A stretch of 64,000 nucleotides of DNA, taken from Posidoniimonas corsicana (lineage in GTDB: Bacteria; Planctomycetota; Planctomycetia; Pirellulales; Lacipirellulaceae). Each line of letters starts with the position of its first letter. Positions within the stretch are counted from its first letter, which is position 1. Made by a program: the position numbers and the translations under genes. Below the pieces are notes generated by a model. That model saw nothing but the letters and a program-made list of their open reading frames with translations, was not told the DNA's origin and ran no database searches. Positions 35,726 through 44,512 of this stretch are shown piece by piece. Location: assembly GCF_007859765.1 (NCBI RefSeq), contig NZ_SIHJ01000001.1, forward strand, positions 1,919,311 through 1,983,310, written 5' to 3'.

Positions 35726-36268
35726 CTACAGATGCAACGCCCGCTGGCGGTAGTGCTCGTCTGTGCGGTTGGCGATTCGGCTGACGTTCTTGTCGGTCAA
35801 GTGGGTCGGTCCGCCCAATGCCGTGTTGCCGACGAAGATTTGGCCTGCCTTCTCGGCCATTGGGGAGCACAAGAACTGGTTGGCCGCCACGCGGCGCGCG
35901 TGTCCGATGCACTTGATCCCCGGGAGCGACAGCAGAACCGCGTGGAACAGCGTCTCGACCGATGGCTTCTTCGTGGCGGAGTCGACTCGGCTGGCTAGTA
36001 GGCATATCTCAATCTCCTGATTGGAGAGGCCGTCCGCGTCCAGAATCGAAAGCATAGAAGAGAGCTGGCACGCCAACACGTCCTCTTCGCTGAGCGTCTG
36101 TAGACAGTTGCCGCTGTCCCTTACCAGGAGGCCCATTCGCTCACCGCCGCGAGTATGCTGCGCGTTGTCAGATCTTGCCGAGAGTGCGTGCTCAGCGGAA
36201 CCGCCCCGCCTCAGTTCTGCATCTACGCGGAGGTGAATCTCAAGAAGGGGCCACCAGCAGCACTGCAT
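35726..36268 (-). CDS. Hypothetical protein downstream of the ABC transporter
   Basis: A possible 180-residue protein beginning at ATG 36268 (an in-frame TTG lies at 36289), just after the ABC ATPase gene and on the same strand. The middle (LTLSEEDVLACQLSSMLSILD and the following helix-like stretch) has the mixed hydrophobic/acidic pattern of a folded protein, and there are several cysteines. I do not recognise the family and see no signal peptide or membrane segment. An open frame also exists on the other strand, so this may be chance. It is listed because of its operon-like placement. Confidence 0.35.
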   Translation of the reverse strand: MQCCWWPLLEIHLRVDAELRRGGSAEHALSARSDNAQHTRGGERMGLLVRDSGNCLQTLSEEDVLACQLSSMLSILDADGLSNQEIEICLLASRVDSATKKPSVETLFHAVLLSLPGIKCIGHARRVAANQFLCSPMAEKAGQIFVGNTALGGPTHLTDKNVSRIANRTDEHYRQRALHL

Positions 36269-36321
36269 GGCTCGGGCAGGCGCCTGCAAGAGCGCGTTGA
36301 CTCGCCGGGGACGGCTTCGCC

Positions 36322-37122
36322 CTAGATCCCCATGTTTGCCGCTTGGGCTGGCATAACCCCGGCGCCCGGCGTCATTGCGCGGACTGCTAGCTCCTCAGCC
36401 GAACCAACATCACTCCGCAGGAAGGTGTCCGCCACGCGTCCATCGACCAGCACGACCACCCGGTCGGCGTGGGCGGCAATTATGGGGTCGTGGGTGACCA
36501 TCGCGACGGCTCGTCCGGCCGTGGCGCCCAGTTCACGGAGCAGCCGGCAAACTGTTTCGGCGTTCTTGCGGTCGAGGTTGCCCGTGGGCTCATCCGCGAG
36601 CAGGACCTGTGGTTGGCAAACCAACGCGCGGGCAATGGCGACGCGCTGCTGCTCGCCGCCGGACATCTGCGAGGGCCGGCGGTTAGACGCGGCGGCCATG
36701 CCGACCAGCGCAAGCATCTCTTGGGCGGCCTGCCTGGCGCTCGCACGGTTGTCGCCGGCGAGCAAGCGCGGCATCGCCACGTTGTCGATCGCCGTGAGGG
36801 TTGGCAGCAGGTTGTACGCCTGGAACACAACGCTCACGTGCGAGCGGCGCATCGCAGTGAGTTCGCGGTCCGAGAGTCGAGCCAAGTCGCGGTCACCCAG
36901 CATGACGGAGCCACCGTCGGGTCTGAGCAGGCCCGCCAACAGGTGGAGCAGCGTCGTCTTGCCGGATCCGGAGGCGCCCATGATCGCCACCACCTCGTCG
37001 GCCATGAACTCGATGTCCACCCCCGCGACAGCGTGCACCAAGGAGTCGCCCTGCCCGAACGACTTCTGCAGCCCCGAAGCGCTGAGCACCGCTGTGGGCG
37101 TTGTTGGTCCGCTAGGTTTCAC
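36322..37122 (-). CDS. ABC transporter ATP-binding protein (MacB/LolD type)
   Basis: A 266-residue ATPase. Walker A is GASGSGKTT (49-57), the Q-loop glutamine is Q101, the signature is MSGGEQQRVAIA (153-163), and Walker B with the catalytic glutamate is VLLADEPT (173-180), followed by a GNLD D-loop and a VTHDP switch histidine. The length and the GNLDRKNAE phrase are typical of the MacB/LolD/FtsE branch, which powers FtsX-type permeases in lipoprotein release, peptide export or cell-envelope work rather than bulk import. It starts four bases after the stop of the permease gene, so the two form one operon and one complex. Confidence 0.93.
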   Translation of the reverse strand: MKPSGPTTPTAVLSASGLQKSFGQGDSLVHAVAGVDIEFMADEVVAIMGASGSGKTTLLHLLAGLLRPDGGSVMLGDRDLARLSDRELTAMRRSHVSVVFQAYNLLPTLTAIDNVAMPRLLAGDNRASARQAAQEMLALVGMAAASNRRPSQMSGGEQQRVAIARALVCQPQVLLADEPTGNLDRKNAETVCRLLRELGATAGRAVAMVTHDPIIAAHADRVVVLVDGRVADTFLRSDVGSAEELAVRAMTPGAGVMPAQAANMGI

Positions 37123-37125
37123 TGG

Positions 37126-39960
37126 TTAGCCCCGGCTAGAATTGGAGATCAAGGTGGCGGGCGCGACACGGCCAATCCGCCAAGCCGCCCACAGCCCGGC
37201 CGCGCTGCAGACGGCGAACGTGGTCACGACGCCCGGCCAGAGCCAGGCCCAGGGCGCGGTGAAATCGGGCTGGATGCCTGCGAAGTCGAGCCGGAACCCC
37301 ACCACGCTGGCCACTTGAAGCATCAAGGCCGCTCCCACGCCGCCCAGGAGTGCGGAGATCGGGATCGCGGCCAGCCCGAGCAGCAACGCTTCGGCGAGCG
37401 CCAGGCGGGCGAGACCAGAGCGTGGCATGCCGCAGCTCCGCAGCACGCCGAGCTCCCGGGAGCGGGACTGGAGCGACGCCATCAACGCGCCGCAGATGCT
37501 GAACAAGCTAAGCATCAGGATGGCCAACGGTGCCTGCGCCATGCGCTGGACAGCGGCGCCGCCCCACTCCCCCCGCAGCGACGAGCGTGTGCGGTCGAGA
37601 TCATCCACCTGGACTACTCGACTCTCCACGACCACATCGTCTTCGCCATTGGGCCGACTGCGCACCGGCTGCGATAGGTCGACCTCTGCGGCAAGCGACG
37701 CCTCGACCGACTGCCGAAGCTTTCTTGAGGCCTCGTAGGCCACTTCTTTCGGCAGATCGCTCCGGAAACCGGGGATGGCGCCGTCGGGCGCCGCAGGCGG
37801 GTTGCCCAGCAGAAAGTTGACGTGGCCCACGGGAAAATCACGCCGCGCGGCGTCGGTGTCGAGCACCAGCATCACCTTGTGCTTGATGCCGTGGTAGCGG
37901 ACCTTGTTGAGTTTGGTCGCCATTCGCCAGCCCGTGAGCTCAACAATGCCCGCCACACGGTAGCTCCGCTCGCCACGGCCGTCGGTCGATGGCGCCGCCA
38001 CGGCAAGCTGGTCACCCGGGTGCACGTGGTGGCTGGCGGCGTACCACGCGCTCACGAGGCACGCGTCGCCGCGTTCGAGGTCCGCGATAGCCTGTTCGCG
38101 GTCGCCCTCAACAAACCTGAAGGGCAGCGTGTTATCACTGGACGCCAATGAGCGACCGGGGTCGATCCCCATGACAAGCGTCGGTGTCGGCTCGCCGGTG
38201 CTGACGAGGTGCGTGTCGTAGAGGGTGAGCGCGTGGTAGCCGACGAATTCGGGTGAGGCTAGCAGCCTTTCCGATTCCTGCTGGTTAAGGCCGTACGGGT
38301 GCACCGACACCAGCCAGCGCGGCAGGCCCTGGTCGATGATAAAGGCGTCAAGCATCGAGGCGCCCCAGCAGATCGTCCAGATGAACCCGCCCAGCCCGAC
38401 GCTGATGGCGATGATCGATCCCGCGCTCCGGGCGCCGTCGGATGCCACGTGGTCGGCAAGCACGAGTGGTTCGGTGCGTGTCAGCCAGGCTACAGGTCGC
38501 GCGAAGATTCGGCACGTGGCTCGCAGGACCAGTGGGGTCAGCAGCACGGCGGTGATCGCTAGGCACGGAACTCCCACCCAAGTGATCGCGTGCGTACGAG
38601 GCAGTGACTGGCTCGGCGTGGCGGCGAGTGCCAGAGCGGCCAACGCGGCGACCACAAGAGCGGCGACTGCGGCTTGGCGCGACATGCGTGCGGCGCGGGC
38701 TGAGTCCTCGCTCTCCGCGGTGTACTCTCCCGGGAGTCGCCGGGAGGCGAGGTAGGCCGGCCAGACGGCGCCGCAGAGCACTCCGAATAGCGTCACTCCG
38801 CCGGCCCATGCGATGCTCGCCGCCGCCGGGCTGGACGGTGTCTTGAGCACCGGCAGATATGCGGCCAACCCGTACATTGCAGCCCACACGAACAGCACCG
38901 CGCCCACCAAGCTGGCGAGCGCCAGCAGGACCGCCTCGGCGACGACGAGCAACGGCAGCACCACCCGCGCGGCGCCCAACGAGCGGAGCAGACTAAACTG
39001 CGCCGCCCGCTCACGCACCGCGTTGCCCTGCACGCTGTAGGCGATGCACATCACGCAAGCGGTGGCCAGCAGCACGGCCGACTGAACCGCGATGCGCGCG
39101 CCCTCGGCCATCGTGCCTTCGAGCGCCGCCCGCTCAAGGGTGTCGGCGTCCCAGAGCTCGATCATACCTGGGTAGTCGACCAGGCGTCCTCGCCACTCCC
39201 TGAGAAACGGCTGGAGGTCGTCGGCGTTGTTGAGCGTGATGCGTGCGTCGGAAGTCTGGAGCGTTCCGCCGGCCAGCTTTTCTGCCGCCTTGGGGCTGAT
39301 CTGCCGCAAGGCGAGCCGGATCCCCGCGGGCGAGGCGACCGTGGCCATGTCGGCCGGGAGGATGCCCACCACCCTGCTGCGGTGGACGCCGGAGTCGCTC
39401 TCGAGCCGTCGCCAGGCGCCTACCGGTTGCCCCCAAATCACGGCTGGGACAACGATCTCTACCGGGTCCGGATCTTGGTTGGACGGCCACTGTCCGTCCA
39501 CGAGCTCGCCTTGGGCGCCACCGTCGTGCCAGGCGATAAAACCCTCGCGACGCCCCGGGATCCAGCCCCCCGAACCGCCACTCGCATGGGCGTAGAACCG
39601 CTCGACATCCAGCTCCCCCTTCTCATTGCCTGGCATATCGACGGCGCGCACGATGCTGGCGGTGCGGACGCTCGAGACGCGCGGATCGGCGCGCACCGCA
39701 GCCAAGAGTTGTTCGTCGAGGACCGGGTGGATGGTGTCCGTGGCGGCGAGGTGCAGCTCGCCCGCGCCCAGCAGGCCCTGGGCAGCCGTCGGGGCACGCG
39801 TGCGGACAACCTGCTGGCCGACCATCGCCGCCAGCAGGATCGCGGTGGTGAAAGAGATCGCCAGGCACGCGGCGATGAACCGGCCGAGGTGCGACCGCAC
39901 GTTACCGATGAGCAGGAGCCAAACGGCGGACAACGGCATCGCTTGCACTCTGATGAGCAT
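37126..39960 (-). CDS. ABC transporter permease, FtsX/MacB type with two FtsX units
   Basis: A 944-residue membrane protein. It starts with a membrane segment near residues 20-45 and has a periplasmic MacB-PCD-like domain, an FtsX core with several membrane segments at about 280-410, further segments around 430-480 and 510-540, a second periplasmic region, and a C-terminal FtsX unit (about 820-935) with LGVLRSCGMPRSGLARLALAEA, the typical FtsX cytoplasmic-loop phrase. The duplicated build matches large permeases related to LolC/E and to salivaricin- or lipoprotein-type exporters. The transported substrate cannot be told. The upstream AAAGG abuts ATG 39960, and a second ATG seven codons in is an alternative start. 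Confidence 0.88.
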   Translation of the reverse strand: MLIRVQAMPLSAVWLLLIGNVRSHLGRFIAACLAISFTTAILLAAMVGQQVVRTRAPTAAQGLLGAGELHLAATDTIHPVLDEQLLAAVRADPRVSSVRTASIVRAVDMPGNEKGELDVERFYAHASGGSGGWIPGRREGFIAWHDGGAQGELVDGQWPSNQDPDPVEIVVPAVIWGQPVGAWRRLESDSGVHRSRVVGILPADMATVASPAGIRLALRQISPKAAEKLAGGTLQTSDARITLNNADDLQPFLREWRGRLVDYPGMIELWDADTLERAALEGTMAEGARIAVQSAVLLATACVMCIAYSVQGNAVRERAAQFSLLRSLGAARVVLPLLVVAEAVLLALASLVGAVLFVWAAMYGLAAYLPVLKTPSSPAAASIAWAGGVTLFGVLCGAVWPAYLASRRLPGEYTAESEDSARAARMSRQAAVAALVVAALAALALAATPSQSLPRTHAITWVGVPCLAITAVLLTPLVLRATCRIFARPVAWLTRTEPLVLADHVASDGARSAGSIIAISVGLGGFIWTICWGASMLDAFIIDQGLPRWLVSVHPYGLNQQESERLLASPEFVGYHALTLYDTHLVSTGEPTPTLVMGIDPGRSLASSDNTLPFRFVEGDREQAIADLERGDACLVSAWYAASHHVHPGDQLAVAAPSTDGRGERSYRVAGIVELTGWRMATKLNKVRYHGIKHKVMLVLDTDAARRDFPVGHVNFLLGNPPAAPDGAIPGFRSDLPKEVAYEASRKLRQSVEASLAAEVDLSQPVRSRPNGEDDVVVESRVVQVDDLDRTRSSLRGEWGGAAVQRMAQAPLAILMLSLFSICGALMASLQSRSRELGVLRSCGMPRSGLARLALAEALLLGLAAIPISALLGGVGAALMLQVASVVGFRLDFAGIQPDFTAPWAWLWPGVVTTFAVCSAAGLWAAWRIGRVAPATLISNSSRG

Positions 39961-40050
39961 CCTTTACCGAGAAAGGGTATCCGGCAGTCGAGGTCCTGGA
40001 CTGGAAGTTGCCCGCTATCCGTTCGGGACCTCCCGAGGCTGTAACTACAC

Positions 40051-40088
40051 GCTTCCGCCTCCCCGCAACGGTTGGGGGAGGCGGAAGC
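40051..40088. terminator. Strong perfect hairpin between the PEP-CTERM and permease genes
   Basis: GCTTCCGCCTCCCC (40051-40064) pairs perfectly with GGGGAGGCGGAAGC (40075-40088), a 14-bp stem with a 10-base loop. It lies about 60 bases past the stop of the minus-strand gene at 40150 and before the permease start, so it should end the PEP-CTERM transcript. A smaller CGGG/CCCG hairpin lies next to it at about 40024-40035. There is no T-run. Confidence 0.65.
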
Positions 40089-40149
40089 AGGGCGCCTTGG
40101 CACGCCAAGCCGTTCGGCTGGCGGATGTCTCACACACCGAGGTGTAAGA

Positions 40150-40983
40150 CTACAACCGCCGCCGACGAACGCATGCCAGCGGCGACGCGGCCGGCAGCAG
40201 CAGGGTTGCGGTCAACGGCTCGGGCACCGACGCGGTGGCGACAATTGTGCCGCTGTAGACCGTGCTCGAACCGAAGTGCGACTCGGTGAACTCGAGGGGC
40301 AGCGTCAGGGTGAGCAGATCGCCAACCCGGGTGAGCGTGCCCTGCCCAGCGGTGTCGACGGTTGGCGTTACATTGATCCCGTCGCCCGACAGGTCCGAGT
40401 AAGGCCCGCTGAAGCTGGCGTTCCCGTACGTAAGCCAGACGATCCCGGACTGGAAGTCGGGCTGGATGCCCGCTTCGGAAAACGACCCATCGCCGGCGAG
40501 TGTCTTGGGCGAGCTGTCGGAAAGGCTTAGCCTCAGGTCGCGAATCGCCGAATTGGAGGCCGAGGGGGGGGCTACGCCGTTGATTGGCGGGCGGTTGCTG
40601 TAGTCGACAACCGTGCCGTAGTTGGCCGGAGCGCTTGAGTTAGCGTAGGCCAAGTCGTTCTCTGCCCTGTCGGATGCCGGATCGGTTGTTGGGTAGATCG
40701 GGGCCGGTCCCCAGATGCCGCTATTGCCGGCTACAAGCGTAGTCGTCGGCAGGATCTGGATGGTAGAGCTGGTGACATCGGCGACGATTCCACCGTAGTA
40801 GCTCGCTGTCCAGCTTCCGGGGGCTTGCTCCTGTTCGCTATCCGGAACGCCGAAGAGTGAGGTAGGGTCGATGCTCAGGGAGCTTTGACTGGCATCAACG
40901 GTAAAAAACAACGGGGCTGCAAACGCTGCGTCTCCGGCAATGGCAATCGCCAGCAACGCAGTACAGAAAGCGGTCTTGTTCAT
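40150..40983 (-). CDS. PEP-CTERM secreted protein
   Basis: A 277-residue secreted protein: signal peptide (ALLAIAIAGDAAFAAP), a beta-rich domain beginning with FFTVDASQSSLSID, and a PEP-CTERM tail (VPEPLTATLLLPAASPL then RRRR). The opening phrase, a hydroxylated strand announcing 'SSLS', recurs in several planctomycete PEP-CTERM proteins of unknown function. No dockerin is present. ATG 40983 has GAGAGA eight bases upstream. It is followed by a strong hairpin and so appears to be transcribed alone. The product should be exported and then processed by an exosortase encoded elsewhere. Confidence 0.8.
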   Translation of the reverse strand: MNKTAFCTALLAIAIAGDAAFAAPLFFTVDASQSSLSIDPTSLFGVPDSEQEQAPGSWTASYYGGIVADVTSSTIQILPTTTLVAGNSGIWGPAPIYPTTDPASDRAENDLAYANSSAPANYGTVVDYSNRPPINGVAPPSASNSAIRDLRLSLSDSSPKTLAGDGSFSEAGIQPDFQSGIVWLTYGNASFSGPYSDLSGDGINVTPTVDTAGQGTLTRVGDLLTLTLPLEFTESHFGSSTVYSGTIVATASVPEPLTATLLLPAASPLACVRRRRL

Positions 40984-41184
40984 TAGGCAGTCTCTCTTGG
41001 GTGAAGGATCAAAGGGTGAGTGGTGTACGGCACTTCTTAAGAATCAAGGCTAATTGGCAACTCCTGTTCCGATTGCGCCGGCCGGAGCGATTAGATTCTC
41101 AGAATCGCCATTTGACCGAGCTTACGGCTAAGTCGTTCCGGTAGGTCAATGCAGGGCAAGGTGAGCCGTGTCGAGCGAACCGAC
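40984..41184. other. Gap upstream of the PEP-CTERM gene
   Basis: About 200 bases, locally AT-rich around 41030-41060, containing the presumed promoter of the gene ending at 40150. Nothing else recognised. Confidence 0.4.
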
Positions 41185-42138
41185 CTACGTGTCGCGCCGC
41201 GCAGCACGAGATCGCCCAGCGGACCGGTACAAGGCGCCTCCACAAAGCGTCGCTAACAGCAGCGCGGCCGCAGCCGGCTCAGGTGCGGCTGTCTGTTCAA
41301 GGGCGCCGACGCCCGCAGAACGCCCATAGTTCTCGTGCCACGCGACATAGTCGGCTTCGTCGACCACCTGATCCTGATTGGCGTCGCCGGCGAGGTCCTC
41401 ACCGACGCTGCCTGCATTGTCGCGCCACACGGTGTAGTCGGCGGCGTCGACTGCGCCATCCAGGTTAAAGTCGCCTACGAGCGGGACCGTCAGGGCACCG
41501 GAGACGTTCCACTCGACGCGCAGGTCGCCGTCGCCGCTAAAGGCCTGATAGGATTGACTGAAGGCGGTATCGTCAACGTCGAGGACGAAGTCGTTGTCGG
41601 TGACCATAAAAGATCCCGTGTAGGCAAGGATCCCGTCGCCGGACGCGTCGCCATCGATAGAGAACACAATCTCGCTAATGAGGTTGATGGTGGGCAGCCC
41701 AACATCACTGTAGGTGACAGCCCCAGAGAAGGCATTGAACGACGTGGCGTACGCCGAAGCTTGGGTAACCGCCTGGAAGTAGGTGAACTGCCCGGGAGCA
41801 ACGTGGGGTTCAAAGTCGAACTCCAGGCCGGTGATCTCGCCGGTCGCGTCGTCGTACTCAATCACGCCGAGATCCCAGAAGTCCTGCTTGTTAGGGAACG
41901 CGATTCCGCCGCCGCCTTGCGGCACGTAGTTGGGGAGTTCCGAATAGGTGAAGGCGCCGTCCGGATTGTCGACCCGCGTGCTAGGTCGCGTCTGACCCAG
42001 CTCCCAGAACGCGCCTTGGCGGTGCTCGATGAAGCGACTGCCATTGTTGGCAACGCCATCAAGGTTGAGCGTCGCACCGCTGCACGAGCCTGCTAGACAA
42101 GCAATCAAGATGGAGTACGGAAGTTGTCTGAAGTGCAT
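41185..42138 (-). CDS. Dockerin/PEP-CTERM secreted protein, paralog A
   Basis: A 317-residue secreted protein: signal peptide (SILIACLAGSCSG), a beta-rich domain of about 200 residues (SRFIEHRQGAFWELGQTR, SELPNYVPQGGGG and VAPGQFTYFQ are landmarks), a dockerin pair starting VGDFNLDGAVDAADYTVWRD, and a PEP-CTERM tail APEPAAAALLLATLCG ending in arginines. The frame is open back to 42222, but the ATG at 42138 starts the signal peptide. It is the downstream member of a tandem pair: the gene ending at 42226 encodes the same domain. Function is unknown. Its neighbours are DUF1559 proteins, which may form the surface structure it is exported with. Confidence 0.82.
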   Translation of the reverse strand: MHFRQLPYSILIACLAGSCSGATLNLDGVANNGSRFIEHRQGAFWELGQTRPSTRVDNPDGAFTYSELPNYVPQGGGGIAFPNKQDFWDLGVIEYDDATGEITGLEFDFEPHVAPGQFTYFQAVTQASAYATSFNAFSGAVTYSDVGLPTINLISEIVFSIDGDASGDGILAYTGSFMVTDNDFVLDVDDTAFSQSYQAFSGDGDLRVEWNVSGALTVPLVGDFNLDGAVDAADYTVWRDNAGSVGEDLAGDANQDQVVDEADYVAWHENYGRSAGVGALEQTAAPEPAAAALLLATLCGGALYRSAGRSRAARRDT

Positions 42139-42225
42139 TCGCTTGAAGTTTCTCGCTGCTGAAAAGCTGCAGTTCGTTGGGATTAGGAACTCGACCTGCC
42201 ACATGGCTCTAGACAATACCAACAG

Positions 42226-43011
42226 TCACCTCGGTCGATGCTGTCGAACGCCGATCTCGTCACCGGCGCCGCCCAGGCTGTGGCCGCTCCCCAGATGGTC
42301 TCGCCATGTGGTGTAGTCGGCCGCATCGACCGAGCCGTCCTGGTTGAAGTCGCCAACGATGCCAATGGCGCCGCTAACGTCCCACTCCAGCTGGATGTCG
42401 CCATCGCCGAACCCAGTTGCGAACGCGTGGCTGAATCCGGTGTCGTGGACGGCTAATGAAAACTTACTGTCCACCACATCGAGGGAACCGGTATAGGTGA
42501 GCGTGCCGTCGCCGACGGCTGACCCATCGATGGAGAACACCACCTGGCTCGAGGGATTGACCACGGGCATCCCCGATTCAGCGAAACTGACCGACCCGGA
42601 GAACGAATCGAACGAGGTGGTGTAGGCCGGCGCGCCGGAGACTCCCTGGTAGAACGTGAACCTTCCTGGGGCGACATGCTTGGCAAAGTCGGCCTGCAGG
42701 TCCGTGATCTGGCCAGTGGCGTCGTCGTACCCGATGGTTCCTAGATCTAGGAAGTTGCTCTTGTTAGGGAAGGCCGTGCCGCCGCCGCCCAGGGGCAGGT
42801 AGTCTGGCAACTCGGAATAGAGGAAGGCGCCGTCTGGCTCTTCGACCCGTGTGCTCGCCCGCGTTCTACCGAGTTCGAACAGCCCGTCGAAACTGTGCGA
42901 GACGAAACGGCTGCCAGCGTCGGCCACCACGTGCCACCTGATGGCTGCTCCCCACACCGACGACGTCGCGAAGAACAGCATAACGGTAGCAGTCAATCGA
43001 TGATGCGGCAT
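42226..43011 (-). CDS. Dockerin secreted protein, paralog B, lacking the PEP-CTERM tail
   Basis: A 261-residue paralog of the gene immediately downstream. Aligned landmarks: SRFVSHSFDGLFELGRTRAS, SELPDYLPLGGGG, VAPGRFTFYQG, YDDATGQITDLQ. It has a signal peptide-like N-terminus (VMLFFATSSVWGA), keeps only the first dockerin loop (GDFNQDGSVDAADYTTWRD), and then ends after a short unrelated tail, without a PEP sequence or arginine cluster. No PEP-CTERM coding was found in the other frames before the next gene, so this looks like loss by deletion rather than a frameshift. It may be released rather than anchored. It is 87 bases from paralog A and on the same strand, so they are probably co-transcribed. 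Confidence 0.75.
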   Translation of the reverse strand: MPHHRLTATVMLFFATSSVWGAAIRWHVVADAGSRFVSHSFDGLFELGRTRASTRVEEPDGAFLYSELPDYLPLGGGGTAFPNKSNFLDLGTIGYDDATGQITDLQADFAKHVAPGRFTFYQGVSGAPAYTTSFDSFSGSVSFAESGMPVVNPSSQVVFSIDGSAVGDGTLTYTGSLDVVDSKFSLAVHDTGFSHAFATGFGDGDIQLEWDVSGAIGIVGDFNQDGSVDAADYTTWRDHLGSGHSLGGAGDEIGVRQHRPR

Positions 43012-43468
43012 TCGTCGGCTAGACAGTGGAGGCGATCGCGAACTCGGACAGGCCTACATCTGATCTCAGGGCATTACACAGCAGGCCGGGGTTGACTGCC
43101 TTCGAACCAGCGTGGAGCAAACATGGCACGTCGTGTGCCGTTCTCATCGTTTCAGGATCAAAGTCGGTCGTCAACGAGAACCTGCACTGTGGTTGCATAT
43201 CAGAACCGCCGACATGTGGCGTCAGGCGCGAGGGCGGAGCGCTCCTGCGGGGATAGCGTCGCGCCGTGCGACACGGGCGTCGATTTCCGCGACACCGCGG
43301 GACGCGTGACGCCGTCGTCCGCTAGTTCGTGAACCTGCCTGGAGCGGTATCATGAATCTGCAAGCGGGCTGCGATTGGATGCACCGTAGGTCTGCACGCC
43401 AATCGTCGACGGCCTAGTGCGTCCTGCCGGCGCATCAACCACCGTATTCACCGAGAATCTCAACTGGA
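43012..43468. other. Divergent intergenic region, no gene recognised
   Basis: About 455 bases between divergently transcribed genes (paralog B on the minus strand, a DUF1559 gene on the plus strand). It should contain both promoters. Short frames of 60-76 codons on the plus strand were inspected and carry no recognisable content. Confidence 0.45.
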
Positions 43469-44449
43469 ATGGCATCCGAGTCTTCCAAGCGTCCCACCCC
43501 CGGAACCCTCTGGGGCCAGCGTTGTCTGTCGCACGACGCTCGTGAGGTAGGCAGGCAGGCATGGCCCCGCGGATTCACCTTGGTCGAGGTGCTGGTCGTG
43601 GTGGCGATCATCGGCGTGCTCGTCGCCCTTTTGCTCCCCGCCGTGCAGGCGGCGCGCGAGTCGGCTCGCAAGGCGACCTGCGTCAACAACATGAAGCAGA
43701 TGGGCCTGGCGGCCAACCTCTACGCGGACTCTTACCGCGTCTTCCCTGTCAGTTGGCCCGAGGGCGATGGGACGATCACTTGGGCCCGCGAACTCCTGCC
43801 CTACCTCGACCACCAGCCGCTGTACGACGCGTGGGATGGCGACCTCGGGTTCTTTGAGGGCCCTAACGGCGACCTGGCGGCCACTATCGTCCCCGCGTAC
43901 AAGTGCCCGACCGCTCCCAGTAAACCCGTATACACCTACGAGAAGGTGGGCCCCCAACCAACGGCGATGGCGAGCATCGACTACAAGAGCTGCCAGGGCG
44001 CCAACGGCTTCGACCCGCTTGTCGCCCACTGGGGCAGAAGGGAGTGGGTCGACGGCGTCGTCAGCCGACACCCCACCCGGCCCGCCGAGATCGCCGATGG
44101 ATTGTCGCAGACCGTCCTGCTCGTCGAGTCCGTCGGCGGGGTCGAGCTCTACGGCCCCGATCGTTTGCCGGGAAGCCCCGACCGGATCTGGTACCCGGAA
44201 GACGGGTCTTGGGTTGGCCGCGCTCTGAGCAGCGTCTCGCCGTCCGCCTACGCGCTCTTCCGTCGTGTGAACCGTTGCACGGTCAACTGCTCCAACATGT
44301 ACGACTACGGCCCGTACTCTTTCCACGTCGGCGGCGCCTATAGCGTTCTTGGCGACGGCAGCGCCCACTTCCTCTCCGAAGGGATCGACCCGGCGGTCCT
44401 GATGGGGCTCTACTCGTACGACGATGGCGATGACATCCCAGGGATCTAG
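43469..44449 (+). CDS. DUF1559 family protein (type IV pilin-like N-terminus)
   Basis: A 326-residue protein with a 34-residue leader, the prepilin motif RGFTLVEVLVVVAIIGVLVA, and AARESARKATCVNNMKQMG. The H-x9-DG signature near the end is HVGGAYSVLGDG. It is clearly paralogous to the convergent DUF1559 protein encoded at 44513-45403: both share the spacing of TITWAR/SIVWGR, LPYLDH/LPYLED, KCPTAPSKP/KCPTAPSRP and the closing YSYDDGD/FSYDDGE. These phrases distinguish them from the DUF1559 protein at 33841. Start uncertain: the ATG at 43469 has no good ribosome site, but no better in-frame start was seen. Confidence 0.87.
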   Translation: MASESSKRPTPGTLWGQRCLSHDAREVGRQAWPRGFTLVEVLVVVAIIGVLVALLLPAVQAARESARKATCVNNMKQMGLAANLYADSYRVFPVSWPEGDGTITWARELLPYLDHQPLYDAWDGDLGFFEGPNGDLAATIVPAYKCPTAPSKPVYTYEKVGPQPTAMASIDYKSCQGANGFDPLVAHWGRREWVDGVVSRHPTRPAEIADGLSQTVLLVESVGGVELYGPDRLPGSPDRIWYPEDGSWVGRALSSVSPSAYALFRRVNRCTVNCSNMYDYGPYSFHVGGAYSVLGDGSAHFLSEGIDPAVLMGLYSYDDGDDIPGI

Positions 44450-44512
44450 CAGTCTCGCGCGTGGCCCGGCGTCTACGCGGCGTGCGGCCGCCGTTGGGAG
44501 CGGCTGCCGAGC

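Noticed and set aside
42226..42330. A frameshift as the reason paralog B lacks a PEP-CTERM tail
   Set aside because: The other minus-strand frames before the next gene were read and contain no PEP motif, hydrophobic helix or arginine cluster, so deletion is the better explanation.
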